Source: Tenebrio molitor (taxonomy: Eukaryota; Arthropoda; Insecta; Coleoptera; Tenebrionidae). Taken from it: 64,000 bases of DNA. The position numbers and the translations under genes were made by a program. Under the pieces are notes generated by a model. The model had not been told where the DNA came from, did not search any database, and was given only the letters and a program-made list of their open reading frames with translations. Where the stretch lies: contig NC_091050.1 of NCBI RefSeq assembly GCF_963966145.1, positions 21,390,001 to 21,454,000 on the forward strand, read 5' to 3'. Within the stretch, counting starts at the first letter, position 1. Each line of letters opens with the position of its first letter. Positions 51,304-62,200 of this stretch are shown one piece after another.

Positions 51304-52209
51304 CTATTGGGAGCATGGAATTTCGGGCAGCAATTTATTTGTCATTTAAAAAAAAAACCGTTGTAGTCTAAGCTTTATTGTCATACCTAAATGTCATAAT
51401 ATATAATTAATTTTTACTGAACTTCAAAATAAACTGTCACAATTATTTTACATTTTAGTTATTGATTTCTAAAGTTTAATCCAAGACTGTTCAGTTTTCG
51501 GAAAATTACATCAAAGCACTTGCAACTTTTCAGGATTGATGAATGCAATTTGTCAAAATGATATGTGACAATAGTACACTCACCGGCAGAAAAAGCGGAA
51601 CACCATTATTATTTAAAAATCTATTGTCCCGGCGTGTGGTTGCTCTTTTCGACCAGATCCAGGTCTTCTTGTCTACTGACAAATCTCTTGAAATCTTCTA
51701 GCGGCTCTGTGACTACTAGCAAGAGGAGCATTAGCTGCATAACGGAAATAACAACAGTCTTCAACCAAAGCTACTGCTCTGGCAATATTTACACCAGCTA
51801 GAGGCATTTTTTTACGTTCTGCACTTAAATTCGAAGTTAACAACAATAAAAAATTACAAAAGTTATAAAAATCTAACCAGGTTGCTTGATTATTATAAAA
51901 TTGGTAAATTTAAAAAAAGAAGATTTTTAAGCAAAAAATTTGTTTTTATGCGAAATCGCTAATAAAATAGCCTATGCTAATCCTCAAGGTTATGTTTACT
52001 ATCATCGCCTCCTGGTCAAAATACATCAAAATATTCAAAATAGGTATAATGGGAATAAATTTGTTGTTGACCAATTAGTGTTCCGTTTTTTTTTGCCGGT
52101 GAGTGTAGATAATAAAATGAGGTTATTAATACGTCTAGAACCTAAAGCCTATTTCACATCTTATATCAGTCAAATTTGAAGTCTGCCCGAAATTCTGTGC
52201 TCCCAATAG
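51304..52209. mobile_element. TA-flanked element, arms CTATTGGGAGCA
   Basis: CTATTGGGAGCATGGAATTTC on the left and GAAATTCTGTGCTCCCAATAG on the right, with TA at 51302-51303 and 52210-52211. Contains another TA-flanked element (51577-52105) and A+T-rich sequence. Confidence 0.7.
51577..52105 (-). mobile_element. Nested Tc1-like element (CACTCACCGGCAGAAAAAG)
   Basis: CACTCACCGGCAGAAAAAGC and the inverted GCCGGTGAGTG end, TA flanks at 51575-51576 and 52106-52107. On the minus strand a decayed helix-turn-helix-like stretch is arginine-rich, as in Tc1 transposases, but no catalytic region remains. Confidence 0.7.
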
Positions 52210-52211
52210 TA

Positions 52212-52582
52212 CCCAAAGTCCATTCAAAAATCAAAAAACCACCAACGTCGCATTTTCCTCGATAATTACTATCGGCAACGCTGTCTAGTGTAAAATTTGG
52301 TGAGACTTGTAATTTTGAGGTTAAATGTTTATTAAGTGTCTTGTTTTTCTGGGCATGTTTAAGTAAAAATAATAAGAATCAATAAATAAATGAAATGTGC
52401 TGCTAATAAAACAATATGAACGAAATTCAAAGCAATAATTGAATTTTATTTTGATTCAAATAAATGTCATAATTTATAGTTACCAACATAGTATGAAAAA
52501 ATATCTACCTAGGGTTTTTTAAATTTTACCAACCTAAAGCAACAAGTGGTGGTTTTTTGATTTTTGAATGAACTTTAGTGGG
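52212..52582. mobile_element. MITE adjoining the previous element
   Basis: CCCAAAGTCCATTCAAAAATC and GATTTTTGAATGAACTTTAGTGGG form 33-bp arms, with ATCAAAAAACCACCA inside. The left end starts directly at the TA that closes the preceding element. Confidence 0.65.
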
Positions 52583-54192
52583 TCAAAACATGATAATTAT
52601 ACAATGCTATTCTTTATTAAAACACACTTATTTTTATTATCTAATTATTATTTTGTACATAATGAAACAACAACAGGTGACGATGTAAAATAGATAAATA
52701 TTATAAAAGTTCATTTAAAATTAAACAAATTTTGTTTCAATTATTATTAATTCTCTCAAAAACATGTTGTCACTTTAACACGCTCGTGTGCAAAATTGAT
52801 TTTGTTTTTTCCACTCATTGTCAGCTTTTTTTTTAATTTTGCAGCAATAATTCTTTTCATCCGAACTTCCTAAATATAACTGGATCTTCTAATTTACTTT
52901 AAATTCAGAAAAACAGGTCATGTACTAAAACATGTAAAAGTTTCCAAGTTATAAATAAAGAAACAAACACAAAATATAAGACTTGGCATTTAGTTATGAG
53001 GGAAAATTTTTCATCTATCTCTGTTGTTTTAAAACAATTTGTTATGTTTGTTGGAAAATTTCTCAGATAAACTTTGCATTTGCTTCAGAACAATCTCGGT
53101 AAAAACACTAATTTTATTAAGTATTTAAAAAAGAACGGGATGAAGTTAATTACTTCACACAAATTAGTATTCCTTGTCAAGTTTCTGTTGTGACAACAAC
53201 AAATCCAATTTATAATTTACTTTTTATGGTTGACAAATCTTCAATTAGACTAAGTTTCATGTTTCAGTCACACTCACCCGGCACCTATATCCTTATCACT
53301 AAAATATTTAATTCTCTCAAATTATGAAGAGATTGTGATATTTGCATTTGTGGCACTTTATGTCACTCGCCATCATTTTATCGCAATAAAAATCAAAGTA
53401 CACGTCCACGATAAGTGTTTTTAATTCAAACCTTATCAAACTGCAAATTTAACTTGAATAGTATATTATAACCATGGCTCCGACGCCGATTTGCGTCACC
53501 AAAATTTAAAAATAAATCATTAAGGAAGTGCCACAGCGAAACCATTATTTTTCTATTAAGCAGATAATTTTGTATGAAATGTAATGAAACTTTCTAGAGG
53601 TAGTATGTTTTTAGATTGCTTAGTTTAAAGTCCATCCTAACAAAACAATCTGCTCACCACAATGAACATTTAGATATATGTAATTATTTATATCTCCAAA
53701 ACGTGTACCTGTTTGAATAATTTATCATCATTTATCTCACTACCTAAATTACTTATAATCTCGAGGATTTAAGGTAAAATTATTAAATCTTGTTTAAAAG
53801 TACACATTCAGTTTTTACAAAAAAGACAGTAGGTATCGTAGATATACAGACGTTGTAATTATTATCTTCGTTCCGTCGTGGAATCGTTACAGTTGACAAT
53901 ATTTCTTGTTTACTGTTGTTTCGATAACAGAGATCAATCATCTAGACCTCGTTAGATTGAAAATATCGCGCACATTAATGACTACCAAGATGTACCATAC
54001 AATTTTGTGATTCGACGATCGCAGTTATTATTTGGTCTAAATTGTGTCTTTTAACTCTCCTTGAACAACGAAAAATATTGAAAATGTAAACACTTCAAGT
54101 GATAATTAATAATTAAACGGTTCGTCAGTTCCATACCAGACACCACAAACAACGCAAAACTGCAAAATATTTAGTGGTAAACCTACCACAGG
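52583..54192. other. Intergenic; upstream region of the APD1-4-like gene
   Basis: No coding or transposon seen. The last 350 bp are likely 5' untranslated or promoter sequence (CGTCGTGGAATCG, CAATATTTC), but I find no clear TATA box or initiator. Confidence 0.35.
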
Positions 54193-56128
54193 ATGAAGAC
54201 CATCATGAAACCGGAGGACGAAAACCGACTGAGCCATGTGTCGTATTACAGCGGCTACAGATACAGCTCCATTTCTCAATTACACAGTAAGTGTTGTAAT
54301 TTATGTGTTAGAAATAATTTGTTTGTTGGTGACGCTCGTTAAACTAAATTTACAGTCATGACTAGAAAATTTGAATTTGAAATTGGCGCCGAAAATCGGA
54401 AATGTCAAATGTACGTCAATTCGTCAATTACCTTTGACAGCGATGACACTGATGACAGCATGGCAAATGTAAATAAAAGATTTATGTGTGTACACAATGC
54501 TAATTTTATCTAGAAAAATGAACATATCATGACAATTCACAAATGAGGATAATTAAATTGATTAGCGCCAATTGGTTATGTAATTAATCGTCAACGGGAT
54601 GAGATGAGTTGGCAAATTGTCTGCAAGATCTGGTTCAAGCACGCAAAAAATTCAAATTTAACGAGTTAGGTACTTAGCTAGGGGATTCTAATGGGTGCTA
54701 ACTATTCTATGTACAACAATAAAAGTCGACTTGTATACAATTTAAGGTTACATTACGCCATTCACGTGCACAACCTCACTAACCCATCTTTTCACAGAAA
54801 TGGGCCAAATTCATGGGGCAAAACGAGTCCTGGCATTTTTCATACTGACAGCTGTGCTCCCGGCAACGTTAATAATCGTTCCGCTGTATCTGAGACACAG
54901 TGTGTTCGCTGATGTCACCTACCCGGTTGCTGAATCCGACGTGGTCGCGATTCTCGAGGGTATGTCGTCGATATTCTGCAGTTCCCACACACTTCGAATG
55001 AATTCCACCTTCAACGCTTTCCAACTAGTCGGCGAACCTACACTGAGCCACAAACGCAAACATATCAGGCTGAAGAAGTCGATGTCTCTCCCAGACGACA
55101 CCTTGGAATATTGGGGCTTCTTTCTTCTGAAAGGCGCAATCGTGAAGCTGCGAGTGTGCTCACGGTACCCCGGCTCGAGGATTCTAGTGGTGAGAGGCGA
55201 GAAGAACTTGAAGACGTGTGGACTCCTAGAACACAACTTCATGAAGTATGGGGCCAAGATGGACGAGGAGCACAACAGAGTCAAAGTGACATTTGAGAAT
55301 GCAGCTGAGATGATTGGAGTCGTGGATAATAACTTCGTGGATCAAAATACTGCCGCTGAAGACACGAATGGGGAAAACGTGGATTTGTTTGTGAAGAAGC
55401 GACTCAATAAAGGTAGGGACAAAAGTAAAGTTGACCAGAATTCCACTGAACTGGTAACGAATAATACTGAGAGTAGTTCAAGTGCGCCGAAGACTCCACG
55501 CCATCGCAAGAGACACGTCAGGCGGAAATCTAGAAGGCTCGAGAATTTGCTTCGAGAGGAGGAGAGTAGGTTCAAGCGGGACATCGCGGAGCTAGATGCT
55601 CACATAGCGCACGGGGGTAACGCCTTAAACTCGAGTTTCTACACTTCCGGTGAGAGCAGTGTGTCAAGTTTCGAGACAGATTTGTTGACTTGCTACGACG
55701 GCCAGATCCTGCTGACGCAAGGCTTTCCTCCTAGTCATTACTGCAACAACGTTCAATATTTGGAGAAGAGTCACCACATGGTGACTCTCCACGAGGTGGC
55801 TACCGACGGTTACTACTACTATATTTTTTATTCGGATAACGACTACGTGAGGAACGACATTCACGCTATTTTTGATATCTACAAGCCCACCTACTGGTAC
55901 GCGAACTCGTCCAAAGGGAACGATTGTATTAACCAGACCGAGTGCACCTTCCCGGTGGCATTCTGGTCGGATGAAACTGTGATCGTCGAAGTGCCCACCA
56001 GGGACGGTATCGAGCACGAAGAAGACGACATTACCTTTCTCGTCAGTACCTGCCACCCCAGGATGGCTGTTTACATGATTTTTCCGATTTCCGTGCTGTT
56101 CTTGATCCTTGGATGTGCATTTTTATAA
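54193..56128 (+). CDS. APD1-4-like membrane glycoprotein (DUF4792/DUF4793), two exons
   Basis: Exon 1 54193-54286 (ATGAAGACC..., donor A|GTAAGT), exon 2 54798-56128 after TTTTCACAG. The split codon joins in frame, giving 474 residues. An N-terminal cytosolic segment of about 41 residues precedes a first membrane helix (residues 42-61). The large lumenal or extracellular part has 'WGFFLLKGAIVKLRVCSRYPG' and 'CGLLEHNF' (DUF4792-like), a basic stretch around 'RHRKRHVRRKSRR', and 'YYYIFYSDNDYVRNDIHAIFDI' (DUF4793-like). It ends with 'CHPRMAVYMIFPISVLFLILGCAFL', a helix at the very C-terminus. N-glycosylation sites NSTF, NSSF, NSSK and NQTE. Plant APD proteins with these domains end in a RING finger; none is here. 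Function in insects is unknown to me. Confidence 0.88.
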
Positions 56129-57000
56129 TGTTGCCTGTTACATTTTGTATTGTGACGCAATTGTGATATTCGTAATCTTAAGCTATATTTTTTCATAACG
56201 GTTGTAGTGTAGGTTGTGAGAGATAATTAAATGATGTAGCGAATGTACCAACAGTCGCATGGAGTAGTCAATATCTATTTTTTAGTCACGTTTTGGCCCC
56301 AGAGATTGATATTTTCTTTAAAATGAGCGACGAGGGCCTCAATTCCACAAATGCAAACAACTTAAGTACAGCATTTTAATTGTCTTGACTGAATTTAATT
56401 TTTTATTGGAAGATTCTTGTTTTAGCCGAGAACAATACTAGTGTATAATACCAACACACAAATTATCCAATATTTTTGAAGATATTACATGTTCGACTTG
56501 TGATATTTAATTTATGACCTGGTACTTTTGTGAGTACAGTAATAATTAAGAGCTCACGTAACAGTATGTGCCAAGAATGAAAACGTTGTGTAAAAAGTTC
56601 GGATTATTTGAATACTTTTTGTACTTACTCGTTATGTGTGTTCATATTGTTCGATTATACCTATTTTGAAGATCAACTGTTTTAACCATTGTGTACAAAA
56701 ACTGCAAGTTGCAGTTATCATATAAGGTACAAAATTGGATTGTTTTTGACATGAGCGGACGTGGGTTCGTGTTAGTTAAGAATCTGATTAATCACAAAAA
56801 ACATCACCAATTTGTAAGTCGAGGAACAAAAGAAGTGTAGAATATTTTTTAAAATCTGTAATTAGACCTGCACCAATTGTATTTTTCCACCAATGACTGA
56901 TATTAATTCCCCAATGTTGAGTAATTTTACGTTGTATGTTACTTGTCGTTATTTATCATGTTAATAAAATTGTTAAATCTCAGGAATGAATAAATGTTTT
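56129..57000 (+). other. 3' untranslated region of the APD1-4-like gene
   Basis: A+T-rich non-coding sequence ending with two AATAAA signals (56963-56968 and 56989-56994) followed by GT-rich sequence (ATGTTTTATGTTCCGATAGTGAGTGTA), the normal form of a polyadenylation region. The length of about 870 bp is plausible. Confidence 0.6.
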
Positions 57001-59249
57001 ATGTTCCGATAGTGAGTGTATTTTATTCTTTATTCTTTTTGCTCCCTGCCTACCGATTGTATTAATAAAATTAGTGAGAAATGAAGATAAAAAGCTTGTG
57101 TGGCATGTCATTCTTCATACTGTCTATTTGCTTTTGCTATTTTATTGTGTTCTGGGAACATGAATTTGAAGCCGGGCTGCTTAAATTAATTCGCATTTCT
57201 TTGAGCAGCATCTGCGTGTTTTCTGTTCTCTTGGAACTTTTCATACAACTGCTCCCTCGAGTCTTCCATTCTCTCTTTGTCTTTCACGAGAACCATCTCG
57301 AATTTACTTTTTTTTTTGTCTCATTTCCTTGGTTTTTCTAAACAAGTGAATTCACAATCACGACATTGTCGCCTCTTTTAGGGTGCCATCTTGAGATATC
57401 TTGAGTTCAGAGGTGAATGTTTGTTGTATTTCAGAGATCTCTCGAAAAGAGTCTTGAGTTCACAGTCACAACTTCTCCTAACTGGCTTATGATGTGACGC
57501 TGATGACGAACTGTTGTGAAGAGTCCTAACCTGACGCCTTTTCAGAAAGCGTTTTTATTCCCAACGGTCAGATAGATTGGTGCGCTTTTGATCTTAGTGA
57601 ACTCTCATTGAGTGAACCGCCACCATTTTAAAAGATATTTTGAGTTTACATCGCAAAATTCGTAGTCGCTTGAGCATCTTGACTTTCCTCTTGATACTCT
57701 TGAGAGACATCATAATTCCAATTTTATCCTCGCTACGTAGCCATCTAAAGGATCTGAAATTACCTAGCAATCACAAGTTTGTAGTCTCTTCTTCGTTTTA
57801 TCAAGAGTTTTGAGTTCAGAATCTTATTTTTGAGATGTTAGTTATACTCAGGATCACATGCCAGAAGCCCAAGCATGACGTTTGAAATGTTATCTTCTAG
57901 CAACACCATGATTCTTTCTTCCAAATAAAAGTAAGCACCGATGTAACAGGTTTTGTTTCATAACAGCAAAAGTGGTGATTGACACCCAAAAAAAGGAAGC
58001 ATCGTATTGCATTGTTGAAATCAATTTGTTATCGTTATGATCATTAGAAAAAACGATTGCAGTTTAAAATATTTGGTTTATTAGAATATGTTTTTTCTAA
58101 TGTATATCGTGCAATTACCAAAACACAAAACATTGTTTTGAAATTCCTTTAGAAAAATAAATCTATAGATTTGTTGATTAGTTCACTATTTGGCAAATTT
58201 TTATGTTATTAAAATTTAAAATTAAAAAAATTATAAATTGTTGAGTTCAGAACATGAGTTATAGGAATCTTTCTAATTATTTTAAGAACTTAAGAATTTA
58301 AGTTTAAATATGACAACTGTGGAAAACTTTGGACAATTACAGGGATTTATGAATAAAAAATGTAGTTTATCCCCCTTTTTTTTACTTATTTTGTTGAATC
58401 TGTTTGAATAAAATTTGCCATTCTTTAAGTAGGTAATAATTAGTTTTTTTCAAAAACATTGAAATAAAATCTTGTATTTAATGTATGCAATTAACTAATG
58501 TCTCGCTCGACGAGCGGCATTTTTATTTCGATTGCTTTTCAGTGTTCTTTGTAGTAAATTGCATATTTTCATATATTTTATTAATAAGCAATAACGAGGA
58601 CAAAATGTGTATATTAGTTGAGTGAAGGCTGCGACCGTATTCACCGTCAATTTTATTTATTTATTTATTTGTGTAGCTTGGGAACTTGTTTCGAGTAATT
58701 GGCCGATAAAAATTCAAAAAGCCGCCATAAAATGCATCCAAAATAAACGATTCGCGCAAAATTTGAGGACGGATGTGTGGTAATTTAAATTTAAAGTGAT
58801 GTAAGCGCAACAATGAACAATAAAAATATTTTTCCATTTTCGGCGAACAGTTTTAAGAATGTCTTTTGTTTGTCTTTCACGTCCCTTGACATATTTCAAC
58901 AATAAAATGACAAAATTCGCAGTGTACATGTCAAGTGATCTTTAAATTTTCGCGCTGCGATTTGACAGTGAGGGCAACTTCCGACGTGGGAGAACGGTAC
59001 TACGACCATATTTGTCCGCAATAACAAATTGTACAAGGTATTCACTTAAGTTTCGTGGATAGCTTGACTGCTACTAGACTTATTGAGTGAATATTTTGGA
59101 AATATCTGTCCACTTAGTGTTGCACAGCCTGCAAAGAACCCAGCGAATAGTATTTAAAAATTCTCGGTTAGAATTTACCTTGGCGTAGGAATATAACACC
59201 TTGCATCTAGCAGTGGAAGTCTTTCCGTTTAACTCAACGCGAGTGAATC
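57001..59249. other. Intergenic; includes eIF4A promoter
   Basis: 57040-57900 is T-rich with the word CTTGAGTTCA repeated about four times (57400-57830). No coding found. Near 58930-59249 the composition becomes less A+T-biased (CTTCCGACGTGGGAGAACGG), which fits a housekeeping promoter and 5' untranslated region without TATA box. The transcription start is not identifiable. Confidence 0.4.
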
Positions 59250-62200
59250 ATGTCAGTGAACGATAGAAGGTAAGTTTTGTTTTTTTGACAATAATTAGGT
59301 CGTGTTTTATGTCAAAATGTAACTTACAAAGTCGCCGTGATTGTACTCTATAAATTGTTCGTGTTCGGGTTCCCGTGAGGCGTGTACTTTAGTCACTTTT
59401 TGTGGAATTTTTCGGCGTGAACTCGCACCGTCCTCATGCCAACATGGCGCATAGACATGCACAGTAATTTTTAAATATTGCGGCCGCCGAGCCCTGCTCC
59501 AGGAAGTGGCACGACGCGTCAGAATCCAGCCCAAAAATAGATTCAGCCGCGGCCGCTTCCAGCCCTCCCATGTGCACCTCGGCGCCGCCGCCATGTGCCC
59601 GTCAATCCGCCTTCCACGTGAAGAAACCATGTGGATTATATAATTCTCCGGGATTCCGCAATTCCGGGAGAGCCCCAGTCGACGCGCCCCGCTCCGCACA
59701 CGCCAAACATATGTTACACCAGCTTCACCTTCGTTTGAAGGTTATTTTATTTCCTAATCGCGATCGATGGTTTCAGAGCAGAAGAATGGGACAAAAACGG
59801 TCCCGCCTCCGAGAAGGAATCTCAGTCGTACGATGGCCCCCCGGGAATGGACCCCGACGGTGTCATCGAGTCCAACTGGGAGGAAGTCGTGGATAACTTC
59901 GACGACATGAACCTGAAAGAGGAACTCCTTCGAGGCATCTACGCTTACGGTTTCGAAAAACCTTCGGCCATCCAACAGAGGGCCATCATACCATGTGTTA
60001 AGGGCCACGATGTTATTGCGCAGGCGCAATCCGGGACTGGCAAAACGGCCACCTTTTCGATATCAATCCTCCAGCAGATAGACACTTCGGTTAGGGAATG
60101 TCAAGCGTTGATTTTAGCCCCGACACGTGAGTTAGCGCAACAAATACAGAAGGTGGTCATCGCTTTGGGTGACTTCATGAGTGCCCAATGTCACGCCTGC
60201 ATTGGAGGCACCAACGTTAGGGAAGACATGCGGAAACTCGAGGCCGGCGTTCACGTTGTCGTGGGGACGCCGGGTCGTGTCTACGACATGATCAACCGGA
60301 GGTCGCTACGAGCCAACTACATCAAGATGTTTGTTCTGGATGAAGCTGATGAGATGTTGTCTCGCGGATTTAAAGATCAAATCCACGATGTTTTTAGAAT
60401 GCTCAATTCTGATGTTCAGGTAATTTCTGACGCTGTGCAGTAGGCACTTGAATTAAACAGTTCTCTAAAGTGTGTAGATTTGTGGAATGAAATGTAATTC
60501 TAGTCGCATTTTATGAAACTTCCATTGAACTGTATCTTATCTGTACAATAACGTGTTGTAATGGACACGCGGTAAGTGGTAAGCACACGGTATGAATTTA
60601 TAAAAACTATTATCCATCATTATTGTGACAACTAATTATTACACATAATTTCGTACGAAATTGTATAGTATAAAGATCATTAATTAGATGATTACCCATC
60701 TAACCAATTAAAATCTTAACAAGCTAATTTTTTGATGGTTTGCAAAAAGATTATTAGGAAAAAATCTAATTGTTGAAGTTGTGAGGCACTTGCAGCAACG
60801 AATGATTAAAACAAATTTATTTTTTGTTCGTTAACATCTGAAGCTCTATAAACGCTGTACCTCCCAAAAAAAATATTGGATTCTGAGATATGTATTACGG
60901 GAGTATTTTAGTTTGGAATAGAATGTTTTATCCATTTTGAGAATCAAATTTCAGAATTACCGGACAATGTTAAGGACACATCTTTGAAATCTTGTTCTTG
61001 AGGAAAAAGGCGTTTCAAAAGTTTTTAAACTAGAATACCCCTTGAATGTGACGTCATGTGATGATTGTACAGTATTTATTTCCGACCTTGGCTATATAAC
61101 TGGATCAATGCAATAATGCAAACTTGACAGGAGTGGAAAGTCTCGATTTTTTTTTTGTGTCCACACATTGTTGGCACGTAGTCTTCCAACAGAGTAATCT
61201 TTTTTTTTGGAAATAATAAAAAAAATTCCAGTGGGTGGGGATTAACATGTTAAAACACATTGAAAAAAGAGCTGTCATGCTTGAAAATTTTCCATGGTTC
61301 CGTGAAAGTGGAAAGATAATAATTAAAGCGAATTGGACGGTTGAGTAACCTGATTTTATAGTTATTTATGGTATAAGTGGGTTATTTAAGATATTACCCA
61401 CGAGAGGTATTTGTAACCTACGAGGGCTTGCCCGAGTAGGTTATTACCTCGAGTGGGTAGTACTTAATAACCCACGTATGCCATACAACGTTTTATCCAA
61501 TATTCCACAATTTTTAGATAATGACATTATTGATGAAATTCTGCTCCCGATGGGTTATGAACGTTAATAACCCACGGTGCTAATGGCAACGTGGGTTATG
61601 TATGTTATAACCCACGGTGCAAATGGCAACGTGGGTTAAAACAACAGACTAGTTATAGCCCAGTTTACTCAATTAAAACTAACTAGTAAAACACGATATT
61701 ACTATTGAATGTTGGATAAATGTAATTTATATATTTTTTTTTGCATATGTTCATATTTGGATTCTATTTACATAATTCAAATACTCGTAGTTATGTATTA
61801 AAGAAAGATGTGATACTTGCAAATGCGGATGAGAAAGCCAACATTCCTCAAGTCTCGCAACGTCTGTTATATTTTGGAATTTATTCAAATATCAATTTGT
61901 GTTTTTTTTTTTTTTTTAATATTTATTTGAAGTTGTTGGGATTTTCTTTAAATCTTGCTTAAAATAAATTCAGTATCAAATCAAATTCATCGATGTTAAG
62001 AAATAAAAACGTAGTTTGAGTATGAAATTTCTGTCATTGATTCTATGAAACAATATTTTTTCTTTATTACGTGAAATTGAAATTGCACCGTATTCTCGGT
62101 AATACATATTAAAATTAGTTGATTGCACTAAGTCCATATGGTTAAGGTAAAAAAAATTATCAACGATGCTATCTAAATTACATTACGAATTTGTTTAATT

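Noticed and set aside
55664..56056. 130-codon antisense frame
   Set aside because: Complement of the APD1-4-like exon 2. Valine-rich translation is typical for the antisense of aspartate/asparagine/tyrosine-rich coding.
57081..57341. 86-codon frame with several hydrophobic stretches
   Set aside because: T-rich sequence makes phenylalanine/leucine-rich frames by chance. No promoter, exon partner or recognisable motif; it lies just beyond the polyadenylation region of the neighbouring gene.
59307..59896. Overlapping frames on both strands in eIF4A intron 1 and exon 2
   Set aside because: They are explained by the GC-rich intron and by the antisense of the eIF4A exon; no independent coding evidence.
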